Translations under genes and position numbers: made by a program
Shown here: positions 1 to 12,539 of the stretch, piece after piece
How the letters are laid out: the number at the start of each line of letters is the position of its first letter
Numbering within the stretch: the stretch's first letter is position 1
Notes under the pieces: generated by a model
Database searches by the model: none
What the model was told of the DNA's origin: nothing
What the model saw: only the letters and a program-made list of their open reading frames with translations
Source of the DNA: Rhyacophila brunnea
Taxonomy: Eukaryota > Arthropoda > Insecta > Trichoptera > Rhyacophilidae
Assembly: GCA_022495005.1 (NCBI GenBank)
Contig: JAGYXB010001002.1
Location: 2,418,001-2,482,000 of the forward strand
Length of the DNA stretch: 64,000 bases
Reading direction: 5' to 3'

Positions 1-3000
1 ATTTACATTTTCACGCGTTTTCTGTATTCGTCAGATCAAAATAATTTTTGGTGTCATGTTAAACAAAGGATCAATAATTCTAAAAATACTATCGCAGCGA
101 AACGCCCCAATTTTACTTAGTCCTCTCTTTTATACAGCTTCTCATTTATATATAGGTACACCATTTTTTTTAACAAACAACATAGCATCCACAAAAATGG
201 AGTTTACTTTTACTTAGAGCCAATTCAATGACATGAAGGTAGTGGCTTTTTGAAAACAAATTCCTGATAAATACAGTACATAACTATAAATTTAATTAAA
301 TTCCCGGAATTTAAAAAATGGAAAAATTATTATATATCGTAACATTATATTCTATATTCTATATAATATCAATAATTTCTATGAATCGCTGAAAATTATA
401 ATAGTATATTATTATACTTTATGTGGGCATATTAGTAAAATATACAAACAGAGGGTTTGATGTTTTTATACTCACTATTATTACTATTATATATATGTAT
501 AACTAATGAGATATTTTGTTTTTTTATTCATTAAATAAATTAATCACGGACTCATTGATAATTGAAATATGACAGCAAACGTCTGCCAACGTAGCCTTTT
601 TATGTGTCAAATATTTTCGTTCGTTTCAACGAAGTGATTAAATATTTTTTTCAAAAAATACTGTAGAACAACTCTAAACTTGCGCATGGAATTAAATGAA
701 TACAAAAAGTTAAAGTACCTACTAGCATAACCATGAAAATAAAAAAGGACGTTGGTTTCGATTTATTACACTTAATATGATAATTTAAAAACATAACGAT
801 TACAGAAATTTCTTCGGTTGCAAGAGTAAGTATATAGATTATTGTTCGACTTATAAAATAGTCTTGGTGTGAGTGAATAAAACATTGAATCGACTTTAAT
901 TCATTAATCAACTATTGTAAAGACAAGAACATAGCAAGTCATTCTTGATTTATAGCAATTGAAAGATTTATATTTTTAGTAGGAAAGATGGTCCGCAAGA
1001 CCATATAGAAAAATATACACCCGTTTGGTTATTTCACGGGCAATTGCTTTATGACAGTTATCATAATTTAAATATTATGAATGTACTAGCTATAACCTAT
1101 TTTTATGAAACCATCATTGAAAACAGTGATTAATTATGTCGCCTGAAATGATAAATGTTTTCCAACCTTGTATAAAATATTCTAATTGTAAACAATAAAA
1201 CTTCGATTTATTTTGTTCTTTATTTTAAATCCCAGCATTGTATTTATAAATGGCCAGTCTACAAAAGCATTGTTTTAACATTTGTAAAGGGATCATATTT
1301 TTCTCCGCACAAAATTTCCTGTGATGTTTTTCATCCTGAAAATTGTCTATTGTATTATTGACAGGACAAAGGTTGATTTTTAAAAGTCAGAGACAACTGA
1401 TTTTCATTGCAAATCGTGCACGAAAGTACTTACAATGAAAATGTTCGTTGATTTTAAATGTCAATGAAAAATTATGAGTTATTAGAAATTTATTTTGAAT
1501 AATATTCTTATTTGATTTATCTAAGTGATTACATAAATGGCATACCCCATGAAATACATAACCTAATTTAATATATGATAGTTTTTCAGGAGGACCAAAA
1601 ACTATAATATTATACAATATATTTAAGAGAAAACCGTTTGGTTTGCAAAATCGGTTATTTCATTGAATAAATATTTTTTCAGCAATAAAAATTGTATGAT
1701 TTTTAGTTAAACATCTAAATTATGCTCCAATGTCATAGGTTTATAGTCAAAAACTAATTAGTGAATGTATTTAATTTCATGAAAATGATCTGAAAAGAAT
1801 TTAATAGAATAAGAATATAATACGAACAATAAAAAAATATTTACATACTGAATAGGGATTTTGATTCAAGTAATAAAACAATAAAATTTATACAAAGCAA
1901 CAGCAAGAACAATAAATTATTTTTATTTTCAGCGGAAAACGTGTAAATCTTTATTTAAAAAATCGATTCAAAAATTTATTTGTAAAATAAAATTGCACAT
2001 CTTTAATATTGAGATACAAATGAAAATATAACTCATTAAAGATACTAAATTATCGATGAGAGATATAGTGAAAAAATTGCTACTGCTCTATTTCCGTTTA
2101 CCCTCTATTATCAAATATACTTGACTAAAATAATATAACTTATTCATATAATTGAAAAGGTTTCACTTAGTCAGGCAAAACCCTCCAAATGGAAACCATT
2201 TACCGGGTAAACAAGCCAAAATAAACAAAAATAAAATAAACAACAATTATTATTATATAGCCATTTACACAGGCCGTCGCAAATTTGTGGCAGAATTCCC
2301 AAACCACAATAGTTTCCGATACTCAAAATGCTTACTCGGTTTATTAAAGTGTGTATTACATATATCGAGAGTGCTTGGTTAAAAGAGCTTTACAATATTA
2401 CAGAAGAGCAATTATAAATTAGAGTTTATTGGTTTTGTCATAATATATATATATATATATATATATAACTCGCCACCATACCAAAAGGTATAAATGGCAT
2501 TCTAAATAATAATCTAATATCGAATATTTTTACAGAAATATCCTTTACTCCCTTTGTCACTTGGCAACCTAGATTTACAGAAGTTCACAGTCACAATTAA
2601 AGCAAAAAACTCAACGGGAATGGTGGAATAAATCACTCAAAAGAATTTTAATTGGAAAGAGAAAAAACAGTTAGTACCTACTTATGTAGGTAGTCTTATT
2701 TTTCAAAAAATATTAGTGAAAACTTTGGCGTTACGTAAAAATAGCAGAAAAAGTAAACTCTATAAAAAACACTTTCTAGGTTAAATTAAACGCAAATAAT
2801 ATTAATAATTTATAATTAAGATATAATTTTGTAAATAGTTATAGCAATTACAATTGATAATATAAAAATGAAAAATATAGTTTAATAAAACATCCGACAA
2901 TAACACTTGAGAGTAGTTTATTTAAGGTAATTTGTTTTTCATGTTAAATATATATTCATATTATAATATTTTCTATTCGCAATATCGAAAATAAAAAAAA

Positions 3001-4430
3001 TCTATGATTTGTGTATAAAAAACATACAATGATATATGGTTCAGCTGACATCAATGAGAAAGTCAATTTAACACGTTTTTGGAAATACTACTTTATAAAA
3101 TTAATTAAGCACTAAATATGGTATTTACTGCAGAAGTATAGTAATATAAATTATTACCATAAAAAAAGATCCTGAATCTATTGAAAATCTTCGCAATTAT
3201 TAACCATACTGATAAGTTTATGCTTAAAATATCTGTCACCATCACTATACAATGAAGTTATTAGTTAAAACACGGATTTTTGACAGCGTACTATTTTTTA
3301 AGATATCATAATTTATATAAATATATTATCTTGAAATGGTGTCTTAGTAAAATATGTGTCTAAATGAAAATTGGTGGAAATTTATCAACATTTTTAAAAA
3401 TAATTTTGGTCTCGCAATATCGTAAACTTTTCATTTTCGTGGAAATTTTAAGACTTAAAAATTGATTGGAAAAGGGAGAGGCAAGAATTTTATCACTAAA
3501 TGACCAAATTATATGAAAAACGAATCTTCTGTAGGTTTCTTTTTAAATCCATTTTAATTTTCTCTGCAAATCATTTTCCTTATCTTTCTAGTATATTTTC
3601 CATACATTATAGTCAATTTATTTTGGTTTAACTAAAAAAATCTCCATTCTTAATTAAAATAAATAAGGTACGTACTTAGATTATTTTCTATCTAAAATTA
3701 TGGCAGCTTTGTTACAAATAAAATCCCTTCCACTCCCAACTTCATTAAAAGTTTTCCCGATCAAAAACTAGTTGGGAATCCCCGAGTATTAAAATGTATG
3801 CCTAAGTCTGAAACCGCTTCTGTCAATAATATTGTAATGTTGTGTGATAAGGTTTTATTAGCTTTTCATAATATAAGATTTTAACAAGTTCAAACACAGT
3901 TTATAGAGTTGTATTGTCTATTGACAAAATTAATAAAATAAGCAGCAATTTTACGTAATATTTACGTATTATTACTATTTTCAATTGTATTATAGTTTAT
4001 TAAAATCATAGATTACATGAGGAATTAATATATAATAATTATAGTAACGCAATCTGAATAATATAGAGTCAAACAAAATACTATTGAGAAAAGGTGTAAA
4101 ATTATAAAATATATATACATAATAATATATTAACCAATATTTACAAAAGTTTTTATATCCTAGATTTCCCTCATATATATAAAATATCTTCTCTAACTCC
4201 TTAGATACCTCACGAATACCGACATCAGCAAATATATTACCTCTTTGGATGTATATGCTTATTCACTGTCTGATGTACTCAGTTGAATGGCACTCACCTG
4301 TTTTATCAGTCAAGCAACGGGCAACCTTAAAACGTTTCAAAACTCAGCTGACACACAGTTTTATAGTTTTATTTTTTAGCTTTATTAGATTAAGCTAAAA
4401 GAGCTTCTAAACCTGACAATTAAACTAATT
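1..4430. other. AT-rich non-coding DNA, nothing recognised
   Basis: No gene, structured repeat or RNA could be recognised. Open frames here are short and have no family resemblance. The only clear low-complexity tract is an (AT)n microsatellite at 2443-2467. This could be intergenic or intronic sequence; no splice-linked exon was identified. Confidence 0.6.
2443..2467. repeat. (AT)n microsatellite
   Basis: An uninterrupted alternating AT run of about 25 bases. Similar shorter runs occur near 18121-18136 and 35749-35765. Confidence 0.9.
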
Positions 4431-4436
4431 TACTCA

Positions 4437-4856
4437 GGTAAGTAAGATGCCGTGAATGTATCCACTACAGTGGCATTCCAAAATATGTATTCCCCTTCCT
4501 TCCTTGCAATCATTGAGGTACCACCAGGCCGCTTGTCACCTTGTTAACATACACCAAGAGGCTCATATCGTGATGGAAAATCAAATAAAATTAAGATCAA
4601 TAGATCACGTCATAATTGACTCCAGAATGACGGATGAAGTATCTCCCGGCATTCTTATGGCAGCTCAATCCATGACAATCTATACGCTGAACTAGTTTTA
4701 TGCAATTGCATTGGTGTATCGTAAAAGCGTACTAAATCGGAGAGCAATAGAGATGGGTCTTAAAGCATAATCATTCAGAAGGGTACCGAGGCTAGGAGAT
4801 GAAAGAATATTTAGCCACAGACCCGACTCACTTCGTGAAATTGCTATAAATCTTAT
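4437..4856 (-). pseudogene. retroelement-associated domain remnant (SGxWLN...ATVVDT type)
   Basis: Read on the minus strand, about 4690-4856 gives SESGLWLN followed by LGTLLN and ALR. About 4437-4560 gives a GDKRPGG segment, then FWNATVVDT and ASYL before a stop. This order (SGxWLNxLPxxxLGTLL, then a DGKRPDG-like block, then WDATVVDTxAxSYL) is recalled from reverse-transcriptase-linked proteins repeated in many invertebrate genomes. The stretch between the blocks is shortened and carries several stops and frame changes, so this is a dead copy. The Cys-rich part usually found between the blocks is not visible. The element superfamily is not resolved. The family link is from memory and should be checked by translated search. 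Confidence 0.5.
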
Positions 4857-4889
4857 ACTTATTATGGTATTACTAAAGCAAATCAATAC

Positions 4890-6910
4890 ATTTTTTCATG
4901 TTAGTCGTTAAAACATAATATTAGTTTATAATATGATTAAAGCTGTGTAAGAAAATAAAATTGTTTATATTGGTTTTAATGGAAATTCTTTAGAAGTGAT
5001 TATATTATTGTGTATTATTCGAGATATAAAAGCTAAAAGCTAAATTATATACAATTGCAGAAGTCATTCTCTGAACATTTTTGAAAGAAAAGTATTACTA
5101 AGAAAAGCACTGCAATATTGTCTCTTGTACAAAGTTTCGAGTCAAGCAAACCAACCGTTCTTATTATTCAAATATTATTCAAAAATCTTTGAAGTTGAAC
5201 CGAGATTTTCGTGAAATAATAATATTCACTGGAAAAATATTTGACCTGAAAGTATTATGACATTTAAAGTAAGCTTTCGTAATTTTAATTTTTCTGTTGT
5301 GAAATGGAAACGTTGTGCCATTTGAGAGAAATAAGAGATTTTAATATTTATGAAAGGAACATTGTTTTTTTCTTGTTTTCAAGGACATTTACTTTTGACA
5401 CATATTTTATATATACAGTCGAAAAATATATTACACGAATTCTTAGTCAATATTATTTTCTGCTTTGATTTTGAAATGACAAACTAAAATTAATGTTTAA
5501 ATAATGTATATTTTTTCCAATTACGTAGATACCTGATTTTAATACGGGTAATAATAAATATTTTTCTATGTCTTGATTTCCAGCAAAATAATCTAACTTT
5601 GAGCGAATGTTATTATATTATCTTTTTACAAACAATATTAAATCATTTCTAAAATAGTTCACGATATTATAACAGAGAATAAAACTATATTTTTAATGTA
5701 AATAAACGTGCACCAATTTTCAGTAATTTTAAAACTTTTTGTATCCAGACATTATCATTGTCTTGGCTTTCTTCAAAAATATCTTGCACCTTAGGCGATT
5801 CAACACCAATACTATGCAGTTGCGTTGGATGGACATTATATGGCACAGACACAGACATTGTATGGCACAGTCCATTATATGGCACAGTCCAAAACACAAT
5901 CACTGCTAACCTTTTAATTAACACATTTAAATAACACGTTAATTATATCTAATGGCCAACGATTCCAAACGCGCCAGTCGCGGTGTTAGCACTAAATAGA
6001 TTTTAAGGCTATCCGGGTGTTATTTTGTACGTATATTATATGAAGTATGTATGTTCAATAAATAATATTTCATTCTCAATTCTTGTGAATTATTCGTTGA
6101 ATAAAAAAATGGTAACATCCTTTTATATATAATTTTTTTTGTGGACGAATAAAAAAAAATGTATCTTATTATACAGGTTTTTATATTATACTCGTAAATG
6201 TCACACTAAATTTTGTTTGTTTTTGAAAATCATATCCACTGATTTAGATAAGGTACCTATATTATAAAGAAAAAAATTCAAAGTTTTTATTATCCAAAAT
6301 ATAAGATTTCTAATTTTTATAAATTATCAAATCAAAAGTAGTTGGAATAAGGTTTAACTACTGGCATTGGCAGAATTTCTGAAATATTGCGGCACAATTA
6401 AATTGTATCAAATTCGAAATTTAAAGCAAAAAAGGTAAATCTGATGAAATAATATGAGCTATATTTATGAGGTATTTGGTGATTGTTTATAAATTACTAG
6501 ATATAATTACCAGGTATCAGTACCACTGTCAACATTCTTGGATGTGACTTAATTCTGTAACAGATACCATTTTGATTAAATTCACATTTAGACTTTATTA
6601 CTGCCTTATAATACTTATGTTAATATGTCATAAATTAATTGTAATGTTATTTATTACTTTTCATAATATAAGTACTCGATATGTTAGTAGATACCGCACT
6701 GTAAGTATCTGTCAAACTTTTTTGAGAGTGACATATATTTTTTGTTCTTTCACGGTGTGATTAAAATAAACGATTCTTTTATTTTCGTGTCAGTTTATTT
6801 TTCAAATTTAGAATAAGCGTTAATTTGTATCTTTCTTTCATCTTAAATTATTTAATAAGTTTTTTCTTTGTCCTATCTACAACACATTTACATTTTATAT
6901 TTTCTCTTAT
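4890..6910. other. AT-rich non-coding DNA with a short internal repeat
   Basis: No gene recognised. Around 5830-5890 the phrase 'tatggcacag' occurs three times at short spacing, a small local tandem-like duplication. The 79-codon minus frame over it (5685-5924) contains that repeat and resembles nothing I know. Confidence 0.5.
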
Positions 6911-6914
6911 AATT

Positions 6915-7340
6915 GAATACGTGTATTAAATAAGGCTCTAAGTACCAAAAAGTAGTATTGCCTGTAGTTACAAAATACCGAGTCATTGCAGTAAAATTTC
7001 ATGAAGCAGACCTTTTGAAAAATGTAGTTTTACAGTGTGAAGCAATCACGGCAGCTTCTATAATTTTAGGTATTAAGAACTCGCAAGTGTCAACACACCA
7101 TCGTCAGCTATTTTATATTGAATGCCGTTGCCCACTGCAGTGCTACTTCACCATTATAAATAAAACACGCCAACGGACTAACAACGTCGACAGGTTTAAT
7201 TATTTTGTTGTATTTTTTTGACTTGCTTGAGGCACTTAGACTATAGTTGAAGTAATTGGCGTTGGTATGTAGAACATTTTTCTATAAAATGTCGGTTTTT
7301 ATTATTTTGGTACTTAGCGCCTTAATTAATACACGTATTC
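6915..7340 (+). mobile_element. 426-bp inverted-repeat element, copy 1
   Basis: The element starts 'gaatacgtgtattaaataag' and ends with the inverse, '...aattaatacacgtattc'. This gives terminal inverted repeats of roughly 35 bp that run through 'ggctctaagtaccaaaa'. A second copy of almost the same length lies at 45200-45626 in the opposite internal orientation and shares the interior ('cttgcgaagtcgc'-like and 'ggcctg...tttaattataa' segments read inversely). It has no coding capacity; the 87-codon frame at 6958-7221 is just the interior read through. This is a non-autonomous DNA transposon (MITE). The target-site duplication is not obvious here, so the superfamily is open. Confidence 0.8.
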
Positions 7341-7344
7341 GTTA

Positions 7345-9170
7345 CAAAAAAATCATGACAAATAAAATATATTTAGTAATTGTCCTTTTATAATGCAATA
7401 TGTTACCTTTGATTTTGCATTGATAATAATATAATAGGTTTTTCAAATTGAATGACGTATATGAACGTCTTGCACGTTTCAAAAAAATCCATTATCAATA
7501 ATCCGATAATCTGACCTTGTTTCCTTTCCTTGGTCGCTCCCTGTCGTCTCGTTGAACTGGGTCCTAAAGGCGGAAGAGTATTGTCGCAAATCTATTTGCA
7601 GGTCGTAAACAGTTGCCGAAATGCGTAAATCTTATTCAATCGAATGAAATAAAAAGAGCCCAGAGAGTGACGGACAAAGAAACAATTTACCCCACAGTAC
7701 GCTAAACGTAAATGAAAATAGTACCAAATTTTACTGCTAAGGCTTTCAAGCTATAATCCATCGTAAAAGAAATGTAAGTTTGTAACGTTTATATTGATTA
7801 TTTTATTTCCTTGAATAACGTATTTTTTTGCTTGTTACCATTTGAAACGATTTCAACATTGAGGTACTTCAATAAAGATAATATAATAAAATAAATATTG
7901 AAAACGTATTTAAATACGTAGCAATGGCGAGGGATGGAAGTAGGCTGTTTCAGTCAAACTTTTTTGTTTTCATTGTACTAAAAATACAATTTACAGATGG
8001 TGGTGGTTAGTTTTTTAAAATTCATTGAAATTCTATCTATAAAATATCTTAAATTACGTATGGTTTAATAGCATAATTATATATATTTTTATATATAAAC
8101 GACTAATTTTTATTATTATTTACTATGACATGGATTGGTCTTAGTTCAATGAAACCAAATACGTTTGACTGACAAAGTTTTCCCACTTCACCACTGAATT
8201 ACGTAGGTACGTTTCCGCAATTCACTAAATGCAATACATTTTAATTTTGTAAAACTAGTAATCTATGTTGCACGCCTAAAAAATAAAAAGCTGTTAGTGA
8301 CAATATTAAAAATTACAAGAAAACAATTGTTTGAACAAATAACTTTTAAAAGAATGGATTTTTCATCTACTAACTTACCCAAAAACAATTGAAAAGTTAT
8401 TACAAAATAATTCTTTCAGGTGCACGTTTATGGATCTGAAGATCTCATTATACAAAATCTAACGCTAATATATTTCAATTTTAGATTTAAAACCATGATT
8501 TATTAATGCATAAAGTCATTTATATTTAAATTAATAATCGAGAAATGAGCATAGATCATTTTGTATGGGAGAGATGATGTGACGAAGATAATTTTGAGAA
8601 AATTTGAAATATAGGTATTTATAAATTCCGGTCAAATAATATTTAAAAAAAATACAAAAAAATTAGAATACACACTGCACTTATACAGTACATGTAAATG
8701 TCAAATATCGATGTTAAATTGTATGGTACTTTTTTGATAAATGGAACCACTCTATAATATATTATGCTCAACTTATTTTTAACTGAGAAGGAAGTCACCA
8801 ACCAACACGTTCTGCATCGGCGTATGCTTATGCTAATGTTGCCCTAAATGACTGTTGGAATATAAAATATCTCAAAAATTCATATAAATACCAATATAAA
8901 TATTTTTTTAGTTAGATAATAATTACAGAATTTGTTGTAATAACTAATAACCAATGTCAATTTAATTCATGACTAATTCGATAATAATAATTCTATGGTT
9001 TTAAATGAAAATCATAATCGACTGAATTTATATATTAAAAATTCTAATTGTCATAAGATAATTTTGTACTATTTCATAGAGATCACTTATAACGACTTTT
9101 AATTATTAAATTTTCACTTTTAATTCGTCAAGTGAAAATGCGTCGCTAGTAGGAAGGTATTAATTTAATA
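7345..9170. other. AT-rich non-coding DNA, nothing recognised
   Basis: A somewhat GC-richer patch lies near 7500-7700 without a coding frame or known repeat. The rest is featureless AT-rich sequence. Confidence 0.5.
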
Positions 9171-9175
9171 TATAT

Positions 9176-9214
9176 TTTGATTGTACGAAAGATCTTGTCT
9201 TTCGTACAATCAAA
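9176..9214. repeat. perfect 17-bp hairpin
   Basis: 'tttgattgtacgaaaga' (9176-9192) is followed by a 5-base loop and its exact reverse complement (9198-9214). With one bulged T the pairing continues outward into the flanking ATATAT. The stem is far longer and more mixed in sequence than chance AT palindromes in this window. It could be a tiny foldback element or a cruciform-forming site. Confidence 0.85.
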
Positions 9215-9219
9215 TATAT

Positions 9220-10160
9220 TTATTATTTTTAATTTTACATCAACATTTTTACACAATATGCAGCATATTTTTTGTAACTCCGTTTTCTGGCTTCATTACA
9301 ATATTTAAAATATATAATGGTAGATGTTCAACGAAATGAGTTAGTACAAAATTGATTATTAATTAAAATAATAATTAAATGATCAAAAACAATTTATAAT
9401 AAACCATTTTTTCAGTGAATAAATAATTTACAAGAATCAACAGTGTGGCATTTCTTACTGCAGATACATAATTTTAAAATCCTCAGAAATATACCTTCCC
9501 GATTTTCTAATATACAACAATATTAGTGATATTATATTACGGATTTATGTACATTTGATTTGCTTAAAATTCTTTTAAAATAAAAAATTCTAAAGATAAT
9601 AAACAAAGAAACCGTTTATTTAACTAATAATTATTTTGAATAAATACTGCCAATTTGCATAATATTTATATTTCCGCATCTACTGTTCCTGTAAACTTTT
9701 ACAAAACATCATTTATTGCAAACTGGAATTGACACAAATTGTTTTGTAAAACGCATTTTATGTTTTGATAGTCAACTGTCATTCACCCTAAGTGCTTTTT
9801 GTGTACTTTTCACTCAATCCGCTCTAGTGGTGTAAATCAAGGAATAGGATAATAATGACACTAACTAGAGAGTGTTAATATTTGTGAGTTGTTTTTTTAT
9901 TTAAATAATGAATGAAATAGGATTTTATCGTAACAATTTACAAATCTATGCTAAAATTGAGGCAAGAAGAACATTTTTTTTATTTTTTACTGATTTATTT
10001 AAGCCAGTCATTTCTAATCGAGGTTCCACAAGGCGTGTTTTTTTAATAACTGTGCCCTTGATTTTTTGTAAGGTGATTGAGAGTTTTAATTATATCGAGT
10101 TATTTACATATTTGCAATTGCGGTTATGATATTGATTTTTTTTCAATTACAGTTTATAGG
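9220..10160. other. AT-rich non-coding DNA
   Basis: No gene or repeat recognised. The small open frame at 9908-10129 has no recognisable motif and ends in AT-rich sequence. Confidence 0.5.
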
Positions 10161-10162
10161 TG

Positions 10163-10316
10163 AAGTGTGCAGTTAATTATATTCCTCTATTAAATTTATG
10201 TTTTCCATTTTATTTATAACCAGAATTTAAAAAAAATTTGTAGTACTCTTGTGTTATTTTGTTGTTTAGCATTTCGTGGGGTCTTTGGAGGTAAACTTCG
10301 TGATTATATCTGCAAA
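10163..10316 (-). pseudogene. LINE 3' end, distal half of an interrupted copy
   Basis: The reverse complement of this stretch aligns by eye with 25500-25690, the tail of a LINE C-terminal fragment. Shared phrases include 'ttaattat.ttcct', 'gtagt..tcttgtgtt.ttt' and 'ttgttgtt.ag'. The LINE continues at 13602-13760 after a 3.3-kb insertion, so the two pieces form one minus-strand copy split by a later transposon. The stretch is mainly the end of the reading frame and the 3' UTR. Confidence 0.65.
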
Positions 10317-10342
10317 TTAGAGGATAAACCACGGAAGTCCAG
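10317..10342 (+). repeat. left terminal inverted repeat of the 3.3-kb element
   Basis: The repeat pairs with 13576-13601. The core 'accacggaagtc' is identical in both ends. Four inward variants of 'cggaagtcca' follow at 10332, 10411, 10460 and 10562 in the same orientation, which resembles subterminal transposase-binding repeats. Confidence 0.65.
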
Positions 10343-10659
10343 TTTTTACCGTTTCTGAGTTAAATATGCAGAAAATTTTATTTTATTTCATTACACAAAT
10401 GAATGAAACACTGAAGTCCATAAGTAGTAAATTAACCGATATAGCTAATTAAAAAATTACTGAAGTCCAATTCACTTTAGTGCATAAACAACGGGTGTCC
10501 TTTTTACGATGTTTATGCTCTAAAAAAATGTTAATAAACTATTATAATAATTCCATAAACACGGAAGTCCAACAAACGTTAGGTAGGTACATTTATTATG
10601 AATACTATAATTTTCGGTTTTCTTTGTAAAAATCCACACGCGCAGTCGGATTTTGACAA

Positions 10660-11240
10660 AATTTGAAAAGTAGACGGGGGCCAATAAGCCGGAGTGAGTG
10701 GTCGAGGTCGTAAATTTCAGATTTAACCCGTTGCACCCCGGGGACAGTTTTACGATTTTTGCGGAAAAAAAGTCGCCGCGTAAAAGGTCTTGAAACACGT
10801 AAGTTAATGCTGCAACCTTCATTTTTTATTGAAAATGTCGCTAAAATGTGTACATTTAAAAAATATCGGCGTTTATTTCAGATTGATCGGAAGACAAATG
10901 GCAAAGTTAGATTAGTTAGAAGAAATTATTAACTGGCAGGTTGGCGCGGGCGACGTGTTACGTGTAGATCGGAATGCTTCACTCACGGACAATAATAAAT
11001 TGTATGTAGTGGCATCAGAGACGGAGTGCGTGGTCGGGGTCTTGAATTTCAGTATTAACCCGTTGCACCGCAGGGACAGTTTTATAATAATATATTGAAT
11101 TTGTACTACTTTTTAAGATATTTAAATGCAATAAATGTACAAAAAAATAAAAATCTAAAATATTATATTTTTTTACTTTTTTAAATTCAATCCTTTGCAG
11201 TCCACGTAACTCCCGGGCAGCGCCGGGTGATATAGCTAGT
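10660..11240 (+). mobile_element. Helitron-like 3' segment with hairpin and CTAG terminus
   Basis: At 11212-11227 'cccgg-gcagcg-ccggg' forms a 5-bp GC stem. Eight bases later comes CTAG (11236-11239) followed by T. That arrangement (short GC hairpin, then CTRR at the 3' end, inserted before T) is the standard Helitron 3' signature. Upstream, a module of about 75 bp with 'aacccgttgcacc' and 'gggacagttttac' occurs twice (about 10686-10760 and 11014-11087), so the body contains internal duplications. No 5' TC end could be fixed and there is no Rep/helicase gene, so this would be a non-autonomous copy. Confidence 0.55.
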
Positions 11241-11244
11241 TATA

Positions 11245-12440
11245 TATAAATAAGTATTACAGAAATGTTTGATTTATTCTTCAAAGAATATAATCACATG
11301 AATGAACCCAGAATTATGGCTCTATCGCCATGTACCTATTCAAAATGGATTTTCAAAAAATAAAGTAAAAATTTTATTTGGGTTTCATTTGCTAAGCAAT
11401 GATACCTGTGATGCCTGCGATAGCCCTAAGATGAGTCTTAAAGATGTTAATATTTATTTTGAAGAAAAAAAAATCAAAGATAACTTTTGGAAGACCACAT
11501 ACAGGAAGCAGCTGCAATTAAATAAGATTGATAAAGCTCTTGCAAAAGAAAAAATTACCAGTATGAAAGTAATAATGGTTGACTTGGAGAAGTGTTTACC
11601 TACTCCATATAGTTTCCATCTGAGAAAATTGTGGACTCTGAATTTTACAATTTACGATGATGCAAGTGATGAGTGAGACACAACACTGATGTGGATGAAA
11701 TAAAAAGTGGAAGGGGTGACAATAAGATCGGCTGCTGCTTGACAAAATGGGCATCTAGCAATGTTTTAGCAAATATTGAAGAGCTGACGATTTGGTATGA
11801 TAATTAATTGCCCTGGCCAAAATAGGAATATCATGATTGTTTTTTCATATACCTGGTATCTAAAAACTATTCCTACGCTGAAAATCATAAATCAAAAATT
11901 CCTATCACGAGGCCATACACACATGGAGATTGCCACTGACCACTCTATAACAGAACGTCAAAAAAGATGGTGGACAGTATGCAGATAATTAATTGTTACT
12001 CCGTGGGATTGGGTTCAGTTTGTAGGGACATGTAAAAGAAACAAGCCTTTTAAAGTTATTAACATGGAGTTAAAATGATATAAACAATTATTGCTCTTTG
12101 TATGCATCATCTTAAGCTCCTTTTGTGGCTCGAAAAAAGAATATTGATGTCACACCTTTTTTATTTCTTTTTTTATTTATATCTTAAGATGGCGCTGGTT
12201 ATCTACGTTATGAGGCGAAGTTCTCCGATGAAGATTTCCAAACTGTGGACCTTATCGCTCGCCGTAAAACGCCGCAAACTTTTTTAAAGCTGACAAATTT
12301 TCCTCCGTAGATACCAAGTCGCAATGACCAACCGGTCCAACTGAGGATTGGACGGGGATCGCATTCTGGCCAACAAATCTAAAAAATTAGCTTTATTAAG
12401 TGTGACCTCTGACTTGGTGATGGATGAAGCGAGTGTTAAA
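11245..12440 (+). pseudogene. transposase-like pseudogene (RNase H-fold, DUF7869-like)
   Basis: Three collinear frames carry pieces of one protein. 11302-11676 has LFGFHLL, then DTCDACD (a CxxC pair), AKEKITSMKVIMVDLEKCLP and RKLWTLNFTIYD. 11797-11988 has NCPGQNRN, then FLSRGHTHMEIATDHS. About 12190-12310 has GYLRYEAKFSDEDFQTVDL and a stop. The order (CxxCD knuckle, FDLQxxLPTP, LWTYNF, DNCxGQNxN, GHTHMxxDxxH, C-terminal kxSDEDFxxVDL) matches, from memory, a repeated invertebrate protein family with an RNase H-like (DUF7869-type) core; DN and GHTH would sit near catalytic positions. Frameshifts and stops separate the pieces, so it is inactive. It may be the transposase of the surrounding inverted-repeat element or a separate passenger. 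The family name is moderately certain. Confidence 0.55.
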
Positions 12441-12539
12441 AATGCTGGGTGAAATTATGTTTCCTAGGAAGAATGTCTGAGAATATTTCAAGAAAAATAG
12501 ATTAAAAACTTATCAATATAACATTTTACAACACACAAA

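Noticed and set aside
4456..4695. 79-codon plus-strand frame as a gene
   Set aside because: The opposite strand carries the recognisable retroelement blocks; this frame is their shadow.
6958..7221. 87-codon plus-strand frame
   Set aside because: It lies wholly inside the 426-bp inverted-repeat element and is not preserved in the second copy.
10520..10822. 100-codon minus-strand frame
   Set aside because: It overlaps one of two copies of the Helitron-like module and the frame is not kept in the other copy.
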